A DNA stretch of 64,000 nt from an uncultured Schlesneria sp. (GCA_903871875.1 CAIQIR010000062.1:1-64000); one strand, 5' to 3'; counted from the first letter of the stretch, positions 35,006-46,149 are shown. Numbers and translations: made by a program. The notes: generated from the sequence alone by a model not told the origin.

Positions 35006-35632
35006 ATGCTCGAAATCTGTCTCTTGGCGCTGTCGTGGATGGCCGATCCCGCCGCGATTGAACGATCCGGGCCGAACGCCCTCACGCCATTAGCGACCTG
35101 TGCCCGGCCAGCGGTCCTGGTCACCGAAGCCAACACAGTGTGTGCCCTGACGCCAGCTCGGCAAGCTGACTCCCCGGCGATCACAACATGGCTGCGGCGA
35201 TGGGAACGCGCGACTCGAAATGCTCCGGAACGCAGTCGGTCTGAACGCGAAGAGTTTCGCCGTCAGATCCATGAAGAGTTCAATGAACACGCGCTGGCGG
35301 CCGTCGAACAGGTTGTGGGGCAGGTTAAAGCGGATCAGTTGAACGAACTATTTGAATGGCGGATCGTCGAACGAACCCGCGACCGAGTCTGCCTGGAAGC
35401 GACCCCGCGCGACGAAATGGAGCGATTGTTCTATCGATCACTTCGCATTTCGCTCGAGGCTGACACGGCAATCCCCGAACAACTGGTGATCGTCAATCGA
35501 AACCAACTTCGTCGCACGGTGTGGCAAGCGGATCAGGATTCGGCGAATCCGATTGAGTTAGTCCATTTCGAAAATGATGTCCCCCCGGCTCCCAAGGTCT
35601 TGTTAAAAACCGCGAACGCGCAGGTCGACTAA
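35006..35632 (+). CDS. Uncharacterised protein, possibly exported LolA-like
   Basis: The 208-residue product begins with a short hydrophobic stretch (MLEICLLALSWMADPAA) that could be a weak signal peptide. The body has a helical segment (EREEFRRQIHEEFNEHALAA) and then a strand-rich part (LFEWRIVERTRDRVCLEATP, LRISLEADTAIPEQLVIVNR) reminiscent of the half-barrel of LolA-like planctomycete proteins. This resemblance is tentative and no family is named. The ATG at 35006 follows AAGGA 11 nt upstream. The gene lies 66 bp before the HtrA-like protease and may be co-transcribed, which would suggest envelope function. Confidence 0.55.
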   Translation: MLEICLLALSWMADPAAIERSGPNALTPLATCARPAVLVTEANTVCALTPARQADSPAITTWLRRWERATRNAPERSRSEREEFRRQIHEEFNEHALAAVEQVVGQVKADQLNELFEWRIVERTRDRVCLEATPRDEMERLFYRSLRISLEADTAIPEQLVIVNRNQLRRTVWQADQDSANPIELVHFENDVPPAPKVLLKTANAQVD

Positions 35633-35698
35633 ATCGGTTCGAACGAGCCTGAAAACAGAGTGTGTTGGATGTCATTGAGGGTTGATTGAGGTTCTTCA

Positions 35699-36859
35699 AT
35701 GCGTTTCTTTCTGGGTTGCGCGCTGTCGGCATTGTTGGCCAGTCTGGTCACCATCTGGCTGGTCAATACGTCACGAGATAACTCATTGGTCGCACAAGAC
35801 CGTCGCTCGCGGGCAGAATCGCCTGTCGAACGCATCCGGCCGGGTGTCGCCAGAATGTATGACCAGGAAGGCTACACGCCGGAAGAGGCGGTCGCCGTTG
35901 CCGTCTATGAAGCGGTCAATCGCGGTGTCGTCAACATCACCGCCAAAGCGGTTACCGATCGGCTGCTGACCAAGGAACGTTCAGAAGATACCGGTTCGGG
36001 TGCGATCATCGATCAGGAAGGACATATCCTGACGAACTTTCACGTCGTGAATGGCGCGAAGGAAGTCGCCGTCGCGTTGTTCAATGGAAAGTCTTATCCC
36101 GCCACATTGATTGGCGCCGATCCACTCAACGATCTGGCCGTGATTCAAATCGAAGCGGAACAGGACGAATTATTTCCGATCGAGTTGGGAAATTCGAGAA
36201 GTCTGCGTGTCGGCATGCGGGTCTTCGCTCTGGGTAATCCGTTTGGCCTGGAACGGACGCTGACCACGGGCATCATCTCGAGCCTGAATCGTTCGCTGCA
36301 GATTCATGGTCACTGGAAGATCAAATCGATCATTCAGATCGACGCCGCGATCAATCCCGGAAGCTCCGGCGGACCGCTGCTCGATTCACACGGCTGGCTG
36401 ATCGGCATCAATACGGCCATTGCCACCACGTCGGGGCAAAGTGCGGGTGTCGGATTTGCGATTCCGGTCAGCTTGATCTCACGGGTGGTTCCTCAATTAC
36501 TGAAATACGGACGCGTGATTCGACCCGAAAGCGGGATCGACAAGGTTTATCAGACTGACAAGGGCCTGCTAATCGCTGAAATGCGGCCCAATGGTCCGGC
36601 CGAACGAGCTGGCCTCAGGGGTCCGAAGATCACCAAATCGCGACTGCCGTTCGGGATCAAAGGTGAAGACCGTACGGCCGCCGATCTGATCGTGGCGATC
36701 GACGATCAGAAAGTCGTCACCGCCGAGGATTTCCTCAGTTACATTGAAGGAAAGCGACCCGGCGATGAAGTCACCTTGACGATCGTTCGTGAAGGACGTC
36801 GCGTCCCGATGCCGCTGCAATTGGCCAATTCGGAACCCGTCGAACGGACCGAACAGTGA
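35699..36859 (+). CDS. Membrane-anchored HtrA/Deg-type serine protease with one PDZ domain
   Basis: The 386-residue product has an N-terminal anchor (FFLGCALSALLASLVTIWLV), a chymotrypsin-fold protease domain and a C-terminal PDZ domain. The catalytic triad is visible: His in ILTNFHVVNG, Asp in DPLNDLAVIQI, Ser in NPGSSGGPLLD. The PDZ part spans about 285-375 (GLLIAEMRPNGPAERAGLRG, RPGDEVTLTIVREGRRVPMP), with an insertion around RLPFGIKGEDRTAAD. Deg proteases degrade or refold damaged envelope proteins. Length is typical of the DegS/HtrA2-like single-PDZ group. The operon partner is probably the gene 66 bp upstream. Confidence 0.93.
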   Translation: MRFFLGCALSALLASLVTIWLVNTSRDNSLVAQDRRSRAESPVERIRPGVARMYDQEGYTPEEAVAVAVYEAVNRGVVNITAKAVTDRLLTKERSEDTGSGAIIDQEGHILTNFHVVNGAKEVAVALFNGKSYPATLIGADPLNDLAVIQIEAEQDELFPIELGNSRSLRVGMRVFALGNPFGLERTLTTGIISSLNRSLQIHGHWKIKSIIQIDAAINPGSSGGPLLDSHGWLIGINTAIATTSGQSAGVGFAIPVSLISRVVPQLLKYGRVIRPESGIDKVYQTDKGLLIAEMRPNGPAERAGLRGPKITKSRLPFGIKGEDRTAADLIVAIDDQKVVTAEDFLSYIEGKRPGDEVTLTIVREGRRVPMPLQLANSEPVERTEQ

Positions 36860-37013
36860 AGATCCTTGGCCGTCGTCGCTTGACAGTCGCTGCCATCACG
36901 AGAAGAATCGGCGCGCATTCAACATCGCTTTTGACGATCCGCCGGTATGATGGCGGTACCGTGTTGATCAGATCGCGTAATTTCGAGTTTGTATTTACAG
37001 GAGCATCTTCTCA

Positions 37014-37196
37014 ATGAGTGGCCCGATTGTCCGTACCGGAACGACACCCAAGTTCTGGGAAAATTACGATCGCATTTTCAAAAGTGCGAGTTCCAAGAAA
37101 AGTGCTTCCGCAAAGAAAGCACCTGCCGTGAAAGCGGAAACAAAGTCGACGAAGAAGGCTGCCACGAAGAAAGCCGTCGCAAAGAAGAAGAAATAA
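37014..37196 (+). CDS. Small lysine/alanine-rich basic protein
   Basis: The 60-residue product starts MSGPIVRTGTTPKFWENYDR, then becomes a Lys/Ala/Ser-rich tail ending in a run of lysines. The tail resembles histone-H1- or AlgP-like nucleic-acid-binding tails. The short conserved-looking head matches my recollection of small planctomycete proteins without function. A GGAGCA purine stretch precedes the ATG by about 8 nt (AGGAGCATCTTCTCA). The next gene starts 24 bp downstream. The product is very basic and probably binds RNA or DNA, which is inference from composition. Confidence 0.7.
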   Translation: MSGPIVRTGTTPKFWENYDRIFKSASSKKSASAKKAPAVKAETKSTKKAATKKAVAKKKK

Positions 37197-37219
37197 CGAG
37201 AGTAGAATCTGAGCCTTTC

Positions 37220-38857
37220 ATGAATGGCCCACGCAATCGAAATCTTCAAACGTGGCTCGTGACACTGTCGACATGGGCCACGTTTCTGTTCTTTGGTGCG
37301 ATCGCGGCCCCGCTGCCCGGCGTTAACGAACCGCACTATCTGTGCAAAGCGAAGCACTTCTGGCAACCTGAATGGTGTTCGCAGGACTTTTTTCTCGCTT
37401 CACCGAATGCCCACACGGTGTTCTTCGCCACTATTGGCAGCCTGACGAATTTCGTTACGTTTGAACAAGCGGCCTGGATCGGTCGCGCTCTGGCCACGCT
37501 GGTGCTGGCCTGGGGCTGGATCAGATGCCTGTCACCAATGTTCTTTACCCCTTGGGCGACGCTCTGGTGTGCGTGGATTTTTCTGGCCTGTGCCGCATGC
37601 GGAAATTTCTCGGGCGAATGGCTGGTCGGAGGAGTGGAAGGAAAGGTCTTTGCCTACGGATTTTTGTTTGCCGCATTCGGCGATGTCCTGCGCCGTCGCT
37701 GGCGGTGGGCGGCCGTCTGGACTGGCGCCGCCATCAGCTTTCATCCCGTCGTCGGCGTGTGGGGTCTGCTCGCGTTCAAAGCCAGCATGTCCTTGCACTG
37801 GCTGAAGGAAATCCGTCGTGCCCGCCGAACCGCGTCCATTGCGGAAAGCCACCCTGCGGGAACGGCACTGCGGACATCACGGGCAACGGAGCCTCTATTC
37901 GATTGGGCGACCTTGGTTCAATCGGGCGTGATCCTTGTATTGTTGTCGCTGCCCGGTCTGATCCCCGTGATTCGCCTGTTGACCGAACACGTCTCGGCAG
38001 AGACTCGATATGCCGCCAACTATATTCAGGTTTACTTTCGACTCGCCCATCATCTGGATCCGATGCTGTTCCCGGCGCGAGCCTATTGGGGATATGCGGC
38101 GTTGCTGGTGTTCTGGCTATTCAGTCTGGTTTGGGGTGGTCGAAACAATTCCAAACGGGCGTTTGATCAGATCGTCGCCTGGTCCATCGTATTTGCCGTC
38201 GTCGGCATCGCCATTGGGTATGGTCCCCGCCCTCCGAAATTGATGCCCTGGTTTGCCCTGCGGATGAACTTGCTGAAGTTCTACCCCTTTCGACTGGCAG
38301 ACGTCTTACTGCCGATAGCCGTCGCGGTCAGTCTGGTCGGCGTTCTGGAACGAACGGTACTAAACGCTTCGCCCTCGATGACGCGGCGGTCTCCGATTCC
38401 GATTCATGTCATCATGATGCTGCTGGTGTTTGTATCCAGCTTACTGCGTGCGTACTCGGTCAGCGAAAGTAATCGATACTCGCACGAAGACCGCCGCGAT
38501 TGGTTGGACGTCTGCCACTGGATCAACACCCACCTTCCACCCGACGCCGTAGTGCAATCACCAACCAACGGCTGGGCATTCAAGTGGTTCGCACAACGAG
38601 CAGAATATGTGGCCTTCAAAGATTGCCCGCAGGATGCCGCGGGGATCGTCGAATGGAATCGCCGGCTGAACTTTCTGCAGAAGTGGTATGAACAGAAGTA
38701 CGCGGACCAACTTTATTCGGCCAGCGAGCTCAAAGGACTGCGCCAAGAAACAGGACTGACGCATCTGCTGACCGACCGCCTGGGTCCACTGGAACTCGAA
38801 CCGGTTTATCACAATGGAACGTTCCAAGTTTACGATCTGCGGATGCTGGGCGATTGA
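37220..38857 (+). CDS. Multi-pass membrane protein with conserved C-terminal domain (DUF6798-like)
   Basis: The 545-residue product has about ten hydrophobic segments between residues 12 and 430 and a soluble C-terminal domain. The early loop NEPHYLCKAKHFWQPEWCSQ, followed by DFFLASPNAHTVFFATIG, is conserved in planctomycete membrane proteins of this type. The C-terminal part (WAFKWFAQRAEYVAFKDCPQ, DAAGIVEWNRRLNFLQKWYE) is the segment I associate with DUF6798; this name is a recollection. The overall layout (integral part plus extracytoplasmic tail) resembles GT-C glycosyltransferases, so a glycosyltransferase-like role is possible. An open frame upstream overlaps the small basic gene; ATG 37220 is the first start after it. 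Confidence 0.7.
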   Translation: MNGPRNRNLQTWLVTLSTWATFLFFGAIAAPLPGVNEPHYLCKAKHFWQPEWCSQDFFLASPNAHTVFFATIGSLTNFVTFEQAAWIGRALATLVLAWGWIRCLSPMFFTPWATLWCAWIFLACAACGNFSGEWLVGGVEGKVFAYGFLFAAFGDVLRRRWRWAAVWTGAAISFHPVVGVWGLLAFKASMSLHWLKEIRRARRTASIAESHPAGTALRTSRATEPLFDWATLVQSGVILVLLSLPGLIPVIRLLTEHVSAETRYAANYIQVYFRLAHHLDPMLFPARAYWGYAALLVFWLFSLVWGGRNNSKRAFDQIVAWSIVFAVVGIAIGYGPRPPKLMPWFALRMNLLKFYPFRLADVLLPIAVAVSLVGVLERTVLNASPSMTRRSPIPIHVIMMLLVFVSSLLRAYSVSESNRYSHEDRRDWLDVCHWINTHLPPDAVVQSPTNGWAFKWFAQRAEYVAFKDCPQDAAGIVEWNRRLNFLQKWYEQKYADQLYSASELKGLRQETGLTHLLTDRLGPLELEPVYHNGTFQVYDLRMLGD

Positions 38858-38938
38858 ACCAGTGGAACAGTGAGAAACGGCATTTCATCCAATCCGGCTT
38901 CGTGAAGCGGATCTGGATCTGGTAATCAGAACAATCTC

Positions 38939-41900
38939 TTATTCACTGTGATAGGCCTTGTCAGCGAATTGCGGCAGCTCGGATTCCAAGACGGTCTTCA
39001 ATAATTTCAATAGCTCTTCCGGTTCGGTCAGCCGCGGCGGCAGGACGAGACAGGCTTCGCGATCGTCGACGACCCGTAGCGGAATAACGCTCAGCCGGGA
39101 AAGCTTGTTGATCTTCTTCGGGTTTCGATAACCAAACACGGCATAACCCGGTTCGAGATGAATGTCGTCGATCTGCCAGCGTACGGCCAAAATCTGCAGT
39201 TCGCGAATCTGCACCATCTTCTCCACCGATTCGGGCAGTGGCCCATAACGATCGCGGAGTTCCGTCTTCAATTCGTCGAGCAATTCGAGTGTCGCCACGG
39301 TCGAGAACTTACGATACATCTCAATCTTTGGTCGACCGTCGGGGATATAGTTCGACGGCAGGAAAGCGGTCACCGGCAGATTCACTTCCACGTGACGATG
39401 TTCTCGCAATGGTTGTCGCTTGGCCGCTCGCACAGCGTTCTCGAGCAACTGGCAATACAACTCGTATCCCACCGCCGCGATATGTCCTGATTGCTCTGTG
39501 CCAAGAATGTTCCCCGCACCGCGAATTTCGAGATCCCGCATGGCGATCTTAAACCCTGCACCCAGCTCGCTGAATTCCTCGATCGCCTTCAATCGTCGGG
39601 ACGCCTGTGGTGTCAGTGTCTTGCCTTCGTCAAGCAGCAAATAGCAATAGGCCCGATGCTTGAATCGCCCGACCCGCCCTCGCAATTGATGCAGGTCGGC
39701 CAGTCCATAGTTGTTCGCCTGATTGATGAAGATCGTATTGGCATTAGGAATATCCAGACCGCTTTCAATGATCGTGGTAGCGACCAGGACGTCGGTCCGA
39801 CCTTGAACGAAGTTCATCATCGCCAACTCCATCGGTTCCTCGGTCATCTGACCATGAACGATGTCGACGGTGGCTTCGGGAACCAGACTGCGAATCTTAT
39901 CGGCAATCGATTCGATGTTGTGGACCCGATTGTGGACGAAATAAACCTGTCCATCACGATTCAATTCGCGCACGATCGACGAACGGATTAGTTCACGGTC
40001 CCAGCGGCAGATACGCGTTTCCACCGCCTGACGATCTTGCGGGGGCGTTTCGAGGTTCGAGATGTCTCGCACGCCGACAAGCGACATGTGCAATGTCCGA
40101 GGAATCGGCGTCGCCGACAGCGTCAGCACGTCGACTTCCAGTCGCATATGCTTGAGCAGCTCTTTCACTTCCACGCCGAAACGCTGCTCTTCGTCGATCA
40201 CCAGCAATCCCAGATCTTTGAATTTCACGTCCTTGCTGACCAGCCGATGAGTCCCGATGCAGATGTCGATCGCACCCGAAGCCAGACCTTGCAACGTCTC
40301 GCGAACTTCCTTGGCCGATTTGAATCGGCTCAGCGAGGCGATATTCACCGGGAATTCAGCCATCCGCTCGCTCAGGCTGCGAAAATGCTGTTCGCACAGG
40401 ACCGTCGTCGGGACCAGAATCGCCACTTGCCGGCCGGCGTCCACCGCCTTGAACGCGGCTCGCATGGCGACTTCAGTTTTGCCGTAACCGACATCACCAC
40501 AGATCAGGCGGTCCATCGGTCGGACTCGTTCCATGTCGCCTTTCAGATCCACGATCGCGCGCAGTTGATCACCCGTTTCGGTGTAAGGAAACGCCGCGTC
40601 GAATTCTTGCACCCAATGGCTGTCGGGCGGACATTGCAAACCGGGCTTCATGTCACGTTCGGCCTGCAGTTTGATCATGTCCGAAGCCATATCGCAGACC
40701 GCTTCAGTGACGCGTTTCTTCTTGTTTGCCCAGCTCGATCCGCCCAATTTCGACAATTCGGGTGACGACTTCGCCCCACCGATGTATTTCTGGACGAGAT
40801 GAATCAACGAGACCGGCACGTACATCTTCACGCCGCCGCCGAACTCCAACGACAAGTGATCTTCGGTGTGATCTCCTTTCTGCTGAATCTCCATCCCGCG
40901 AAACCGAGCGATCCCGTGAGACAGGTGCACCACCAGATCACCGGGACTGAGATCGAGAAAGCTGTCGATCGCTCGCGATTCGATTTTGCTGCGGCGAGTC
41001 GTCCGCTGAACCTCAGTGCGCCCAAACAGTTCGTTGTCGCTCAGGACGACAATCTGCTCGGAACGAAGTCGAAATCCGTTCGAGACATGTCCAACGCACA
41101 GGCGAATCCGCGACAAGAGGGGGTGCGTGAAACTCGGATCGACTCCCTGCCCGCCGTTCACTGCTGCCTGTACGGATGAAGAATCCGCGAGCGGAACTTC
41201 CCCAGGTACCTTTTCATTGGCAGGTTTTTCGCTGGCGGGACTTTCACTACCGGCATCGTCCTTCGTCGGCTTCCGCAAAAACCGTTTCAGCCCCCCACCC
41301 GCCCCCGCATCCATCACGGCACGACTGGTCACCGAGTCTCGCGGCGGCAACGGTGTGGTTTCTTTTGGCACCGACTTCGAAGAGGTGGGTTTGGATTCCC
41401 CGACATCGCTGGCACCAGCAGAACCGCGAGCTGATGCCGTTCCCGGTTTTTCCGGGCGTTGGGCCGCTTCGCCCGGGCCACCCAGATAGACTTCTGTCAT
41501 GAGCTCGCTCAAACGCATCCGCGCCGCGTCGTTATGACAGGCGATCAGGACCATCTCGTCCTGTTGAACGACTTTCGCCAGTTCTTGCAGGGCCTCGCTA
41601 CGTGGCCCGCCAAATCGTTCGATCGATTCGATTTTCAGATGGCACGTCGGCGCCAGAGTGTCCGCGAGCAAGGGAGCGATTGTCACATAAGGCCGACGCG
41701 TACAACGTTCCAAGGTCGCTTCCACGCTGAACAATCCGCGTGGATCGGCCAATCGATCCAGATAGCGTTTCCCTTCGCTCACGATTTCCGCGAGTTGCAC
41801 CAGCACGACCCAGGACGATTCGGGTAACGAATCAAGCGGCGACGAATTCAGCACAAACTGGGGCGAATCCGCGAGCGAAGTCGATTCCGGCGGCGATGCT

Positions 41901-42676
41901 GACGTCGAAGGACCGTCAGGATCAGCGAGATCTGTGATCGGATTATTCGCGACTGCCTCACCAAGCATCGGCGAAACGATCGTAATCGCAACTTCATCGA
42001 GGTCTTTGACTTTCCGCTGCGATTCGACATCGAACAGGCGAATCGATTCAATCTCGTCGCCAAACAATTCGATACGGACCGGGTCACTGGTATCCGGCGA
42101 GAAGATGTCGACGATGCCACCATGGATGCTGAATTCACCCGGCAGCTCGATCGCGGTCACACGTTCGAAGCCACGCTCGACGAGCCAGGCGGCCATCTCT
42201 TCCACGTCCAATTCGCCGCCCAGGCGCATGGTCCGTGACGCAACCGTCCGCGCCTCATGACTGGGCACCGGTTGCAGTAACGCCTGAATGGTCGTGACCA
42301 CGATTCGCGGCGGAGCAACAGATTCAAACGCTCTCAGAATGCGCAGTCGGTTGGCCAACACCGGATCGATGATGCTCAACTCTTGCGGCAAGGCGGCCCA
42401 CGACGGAAAGCTTTGCGATTCCACACCAAACGCCGCGACATCCGCCTGAAACCCATCGACGTCTTTTTCATGCGGCAAAACGACGATCAGGCTATTGGGT
42501 GCCTGTTGGCTGAGCGTGACAGCAGCAAGTGCCGTGGAAGACCCCCATGCCCCATCAATTGTTGCATCGCGTCCTTCGCGCAGCAGAGTGACGACATCGG
42601 CCATTCCTGGCTGTGCCAGTAAACGGGACGAAAGATCCGTTAATTGTGAGATCGAATTGTCCGCAGCCCCAGCCAT
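38939..42676 (-). CDS. mfd: Transcription-repair coupling factor Mfd
   Basis: The 1245-residue product shows the Mfd domains in order. First comes an UvrB-like N-terminal module (about 1-340: [20 protein letters not shown]). A low-complexity insertion of about 120 residues follows at about 400-520 (Ser/Pro/Glu/Lys-rich). Then come the RNA-polymerase-interacting domain ([20 protein letters not shown]), the helicase core ([67 protein letters not shown]) and the C-terminal TRCF domain. Mfd displaces stalled RNA polymerase and recruits UvrA. ATG 42676 is used because the N-terminus aligns there; the frame is open a further 55 codons upstream. Confidence 0.96.
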   Translation of the reverse strand: MAGAADNSISQLTDLSSRLLAQPGMADVVTLLREGRDATIDGAWGSSTALAAVTLSQQAPNSLIVVLPHEKDVDGFQADVAAFGVESQSFPSWAALPQELSIIDPVLANRLRILRAFESVAPPRIVVTTIQALLQPVPSHEARTVASRTMRLGGELDVEEMAAWLVERGFERVTAIELPGEFSIHGGIVDIFSPDTSDPVRIELFGDEIESIRLFDVESQRKVKDLDEVAITIVSPMLGEAVANNPITDLADPDGPSTSASPPESTSLADSPQFVLNSSPLDSLPESSWVVLVQLAEIVSEGKRYLDRLADPRGLFSVEATLERCTRRPYVTIAPLLADTLAPTCHLKIESIERFGGPRSEALQELAKVVQQDEMVLIACHNDAARMRLSELMTEVYLGGPGEAAQRPEKPGTASARGSAGASDVGESKPTSSKSVPKETTPLPPRDSVTSRAVMDAGAGGGLKRFLRKPTKDDAGSESPASEKPANEKVPGEVPLADSSSVQAAVNGGQGVDPSFTHPLLSRIRLCVGHVSNGFRLRSEQIVVLSDNELFGRTEVQRTTRRSKIESRAIDSFLDLSPGDLVVHLSHGIARFRGMEIQQKGDHTEDHLSLEFGGGVKMYVPVSLIHLVQKYIGGAKSSPELSKLGGSSWANKKKRVTEAVCDMASDMIKLQAERDMKPGLQCPPDSHWVQEFDAAFPYTETGDQLRAIVDLKGDMERVRPMDRLICGDVGYGKTEVAMRAAFKAVDAGRQVAILVPTTVLCEQHFRSLSERMAEFPVNIASLSRFKSAKEVRETLQGLASGAIDICIGTHRLVSKDVKFKDLGLLVIDEEQRFGVEVKELLKHMRLEVDVLTLSATPIPRTLHMSLVGVRDISNLETPPQDRQAVETRICRWDRELIRSSIVRELNRDGQVYFVHNRVHNIESIADKIRSLVPEATVDIVHGQMTEEPMELAMMNFVQGRTDVLVATTIIESGLDIPNANTIFINQANNYGLADLHQLRGRVGRFKHRAYCYLLLDEGKTLTPQASRRLKAIEEFSELGAGFKIAMRDLEIRGAGNILGTEQSGHIAAVGYELYCQLLENAVRAAKRQPLREHRHVEVNLPVTAFLPSNYIPDGRPKIEMYRKFSTVATLELLDELKTELRDRYGPLPESVEKMVQIRELQILAVRWQIDDIHLEPGYAVFGYRNPKKINKLSRLSVIPLRVVDDREACLVLPPRLTEPEELLKLLKTVLESELPQFADKAYHSE

Positions 42677-43039
42677 ATCTCGGCGAGTCCTCAACCATGA
42701 GCGCAAACGCCAGCATCCCAAAAAAGCCAACCACGGCTCCTCGGGACACGGCAAACGAACGCACTTCGCAGAATTGTAGAGCAGATCCCCCCCGACAGCG
42801 AGTGGCAGCAGCCAAAGGATTGACCTCATGGTTAAAGTCACCGAAAAGCCGAGCGACGATTACCAAAATAACGAAAGAAATTACGAGAGACGGTGGCAGC
42901 GAGTCGATGCTCCGGGGCCAACGGATCGGAAAACGGTCGATCAAGTACGGCTCTTGCCATTCGCAGGCCGTTGGATCATCGTCTTAGGCGTCGATTTGAC
43001 TCAGCAACCCGATAGGTTCCACCAGGAAACGACATTCGC

Positions 43040-43738
43040 ATGAAGCCCCGCGCGCTGCTCTCTTGGAGTTCCGGAAAAGATTGTGCCTGGGCGTTGCATC
43101 TGCTGCGGCAACAGGCGGAAGTCGAAGTCGTTGGCCTGGTCACGACATTTAACGAGGCCTTTCATCGAGTAGCGATGCATGGCGTGCGAATGGAACTGGT
43201 CGAAGCCCAGGCTGCGGCCACAGGCCTTCCCCTGTGGTCCATACCGCTTCCGTGGCCTTGTTCGAACGACATCTACGAACAACGCATGCGTCAGGTCGTC
43301 GAACGAGCCCGCGCAGCAGGGATTACCGTATTCGCTTTCGGAGATCTGTTCCTGGCCGAGATTCGCGCGTACCGCGAACGACAATTGGGCGGAACAGGAA
43401 TTGGGCCGATCTTCCCCTTATGGGGCACGGACGCCGATCCCCCCCGCCTCGCCCGGACGATGATCGACGCCGGGCTGCGCGCCACACTGGCCTGCGTGGA
43501 TCCAAAACAGCTGAACCCCCGATTTACAGGACGAGAATTCGACCAGACGCTGCTCACGGAACTTCCCGTGGAAATCGACCCCTGTGGCGAACGCGGCGAA
43601 TTCCACACGTTCTGTCATGCTGGACCGATGTTTGACCGCCCGATTTCGATTCAGGTCGGAGAAATCGTCGAACGTGACGGCTTCTGGTTTGCGGATCTCG
43701 TGCGGAAGCCGGACTCAGCCGAGACAGATCTTGGCTGA
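43040..43738 (+). CDS. Dph6-like ATP pyrophosphatase (adenine nucleotide alpha hydrolase)
   Basis: The 232-residue product begins with the PP-loop signature ALLSWSSGKDCAWALHLLRQ and continues with the family motif MHGVRMELVEAQAAATGLPL and the central YRERQLGGTGIGPIFPLWGT. The closing ERGEFHTFCHAGPMF (G-E-x-G-E-[FY]-H-T) is the hallmark of the Dph6/MJ0570 group. Eukaryotic Dph6 performs diphthamide amidation. Bacteria lack diphthamide, so the bacterial substrate is unknown, possibly another carboxylate amidated through adenylation. The gene is divergent from mfd with 363 bp between the starts and stands alone. Confidence 0.85.
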   Translation: MKPRALLSWSSGKDCAWALHLLRQQAEVEVVGLVTTFNEAFHRVAMHGVRMELVEAQAAATGLPLWSIPLPWPCSNDIYEQRMRQVVERARAAGITVFAFGDLFLAEIRAYRERQLGGTGIGPIFPLWGTDADPPRLARTMIDAGLRATLACVDPKQLNPRFTGREFDQTLLTELPVEIDPCGERGEFHTFCHAGPMFDRPISIQVGEIVERDGFWFADLVRKPDSAETDLG

Positions 43739-44077
43739 GTCCCATTTTTCGGTCGCTTTCATCGATCTGGCGGTTCCCCCCCAAATTCGTTTCACTCTCT
43801 GCCAGAAGCAAGGACCCACGTTTCGCCAAGACAGCGAGGAAGCCCGACTGCTTCCAATCGCATTTCTTGATCGAGTCGAGATAAAACGAACAATTTATGT
43901 AAACTGGCCGTGGGAAATGCTTTTCGTCGGATCGCCGGTAAGTTGCGAAGAATGGCCGGGGAGTTTATGATAACGGGCTCGTTCCGGCTCCTGGGCTGAA
44001 TTCGCCTGGATCGTCGTTCGCTCGACGCCGTGTGTTTGCCACACGCTCCGGATCTTTTTAACCCGAAATGGTTGCAA
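43739..44077. other. Intergenic region before ffh
   Basis: About 340 bp, with no convincing gene. It must contain the ffh promoter. I looked for a 4.5S/SRP RNA, whose conserved GGAAGCAG tetraloop region would be expected; a GAGGAAGCCCG at 43839 is only a weak partial match and no fold supports it. Confidence 0.45.
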
Positions 44078-45556
44078 ATGTTTGAAGGTATCACAAACGG
44101 ACTGAGGTCCGCGCTCTCGATGTTGGGGCGTGGCGGAAAGCTGACCGAAGCCAATATTCGGGACGGCTTGGCTCAGGTTCGTAAGGCATTGCTCGAAGCC
44201 GACGTCCACTACGACGTCGCCACCAACTTTATCAAGCGGTGTACCGAGCAAGCCCTGGGTGATGCGGTGATGAAATCGCTGCGCCCCGATCAGCAAATTG
44301 TCGGGATCGTTCACCAGCAACTTGTCGAAATGATGGGTCCGACGGACCATTCTCTCCATCTTCGTCGAGATGGAATCAGCAAGATCATGATGTGCGGACT
44401 GCAAGGAAGTGGTAAAACCACGACTTGCGGTAAACTCGCCCGGATGCTGAAAGATCAGAACAAGCGGGCCATGCTGGTCGCCGCCGACTTGCAGCGTCCC
44501 GCCGCGATCGAACAACTGAAGATCATCGGACAGCAGCTCGATGTCCCCGTCTACAGCGAGTCCCCCGCCGGCACGACGCCGTTGAAAGTTTGTATCAACG
44601 GTCTGGCAGCGGCCAAGCTGGCCAATGTCGATGTCGTCATCTTCGATACTGCCGGTCGTTTACACGTCGATCAGCAATTGATGGACGAACTGGAACAGAT
44701 CGATCGGAAAGTCCAACCCGATCAGATTCTGCTGGTTTGCGACGCGATGACCGGTCAAGACGCCGTGAACAGCGCCAAAGCGTTCAACGAAGCGCTTGAG
44801 CTGGATGGCGTGATTCTGACAAAGCTGGACGGCGACACCCGCGGGGGAGCGGCAATCAGCGTCAAAGAAGTGACGGGTGTGCCGATCAAGTTCGTCGGGA
44901 TGGGCGAACAACTCGACAAACTCGAACCATTCCATCCTGACCGGATGGCCGGCCGTATTCTGGGCATGGGTGATATCGTCACCCTGTTCGAGAAGGCTGC
45001 CGAGCAGATGGACGAGGACGAAGTCGCTCGCCAACAGGCGAAGATGGCAACGGGCAAGTTCACGCTCGAGGATTTCCGCGACCAGATGAAGATGATCCGC
45101 AAGATGGGATCGTTGAAAGATCTGATGAAAATGATCCCCGGCTTGGGCGGAATGCTGGCTTCGAATCCCGATATTGATGCCGACGCCGATATGGGTCGCA
45201 TCGAAGCCGTAATCAGCTCGATGACGCCTTATGAACGAAGTCATCCCGACAAAATCGATCGCAGTCGCCGTCATCGCATCGCCCGTGGTGCCGGAACAGA
45301 ACCTTCGGAAGTCAATCGTCTATTGAAAGACTTCCAGGGGATGGCAGGCATGGCTCAGAAGATGTCTGGCATGGGCGTGATGGACAAAATGCGAGCCGTT
45401 CAGGAACTGTCGAAAGGCGGGATGTCCAATCCGGCCGGCGGTTTCAAGATGTCGAAAGAACGATCCAAGCGAGGGCCTGCGGATCCTGAACTGGCCGAAG
45501 AAAAGCGAAAGAAGGCCCGCAAGGAAGCCAAGAAACAGAAGAAGCGAAACCGCTAA
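44078..45556 (+). CDS. ffh: Signal recognition particle protein Ffh (SRP54)
   Basis: The 492-residue product has the N domain ([20 protein letters not shown]), the GTPase G domain with G1 [21 protein letters not shown]3 [13 protein letters not shown]4 [12 protein letters not shown], and the M domain with the methionine-rich helices ([34 protein letters not shown]). It ends in a very basic lysine/arginine tail. Ffh binds signal sequences and 4.5S RNA and targets ribosomes to the SecYEG translocon via FtsY. The ATG at 44078 gives the usual N-terminus; the frame extends upstream to 44030. It heads the ffh-rpsP-trmD-rplS cluster; rpsP begins 77 bp later. Confidence 0.98.
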   Translation: MFEGITNGLRSALSMLGRGGKLTEANIRDGLAQVRKALLEADVHYDVATNFIKRCTEQALGDAVMKSLRPDQQIVGIVHQQLVEMMGPTDHSLHLRRDGISKIMMCGLQGSGKTTTCGKLARMLKDQNKRAMLVAADLQRPAAIEQLKIIGQQLDVPVYSESPAGTTPLKVCINGLAAAKLANVDVVIFDTAGRLHVDQQLMDELEQIDRKVQPDQILLVCDAMTGQDAVNSAKAFNEALELDGVILTKLDGDTRGGAAISVKEVTGVPIKFVGMGEQLDKLEPFHPDRMAGRILGMGDIVTLFEKAAEQMDEDEVARQQAKMATGKFTLEDFRDQMKMIRKMGSLKDLMKMIPGLGGMLASNPDIDADADMGRIEAVISSMTPYERSHPDKIDRSRRHRIARGAGTEPSEVNRLLKDFQGMAGMAQKMSGMGVMDKMRAVQELSKGGMSNPAGGFKMSKERSKRGPADPELAEEKRKKARKEAKKQKKRNR

Positions 45557-45633
45557 CCGCCTATTTTCTGCGGTCAAGCGGATCACTGACAAATACGTGG
45601 GACAAACTTTTAACCTGGAACAAGGAGCTTTGA

Positions 45634-46002
45634 GTGGCTGTTCGTATTCGAATGAAGAAGATTGGACGGAAACACCGACCGTTCTACCGTATCTGTGTTA
45701 TGGATTCTCGCGTTCACCGTGAAGGAAAGGCGATCGAAGAGATCGGCTGGTACGACACGTCGGTCGCGGACAAGTCGAAACGCGTCAAAGTGGACCTCGA
45801 ACGCGTGGAATACTGGGTTTCGGTCGGCGCGAGCATGTCAGATCGAGTGGCGACACTCGTGAAGAAAGTGAAGACCAACAGCTTCACGACCGCGGCAGCC
45901 CCCGCTCCGATGCAAGCTCCCAAAATCAAGGAAGTACCCGCACCAGCTGAAGAAGGCGCGGAAGGAGAAGCCGCTGCCCCAGAAGAAGCGGCTGCCGAGT
46001 AA
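45634..46002 (+). CDS. rpsP: 30S ribosomal protein S16
   Basis: The 122-residue protein begins AVRIRMKKIGRKHRPFYRIC and continues DSRVHREGKAIEEIGWYDTS, which is canonical S16. It starts with GTG, preceded by AAGGAGC 7 nt upstream. Typical S16 is about 80-90 residues; here an extra about 35-residue tail rich in Ala, Pro and Glu (acidic) extends the C-terminus. S16 is needed for 30S assembly. The gene is in the conserved ffh-rpsP-trmD-rplS order. Confidence 0.98.
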   Translation: MAVRIRMKKIGRKHRPFYRICVMDSRVHREGKAIEEIGWYDTSVADKSKRVKVDLERVEYWVSVGASMSDRVATLVKKVKTNSFTTAAAPAPMQAPKIKEVPAPAEEGAEGEAAAPEEAAAE

Positions 46003-46149
46003 CTCTGTTCGAGGCAAAGCCATCGCCTGAGATCCAAGAATCGGATGGCGGTGGGATAGCTCCGATCAGGTAAACCGTCGAATGTTTTCAAGACTCGTGT
46101 TCGGGATCGTCAGGCTGTCGCCCTGCGAGTGAATTTCGTTGGCGTCATC

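Noticed and set aside
43739-44077. Possible SRP (4.5S) RNA upstream of ffh
   Set aside because: Only a short GGAAGC word is present and no hairpin with the conserved internal loops could be built.
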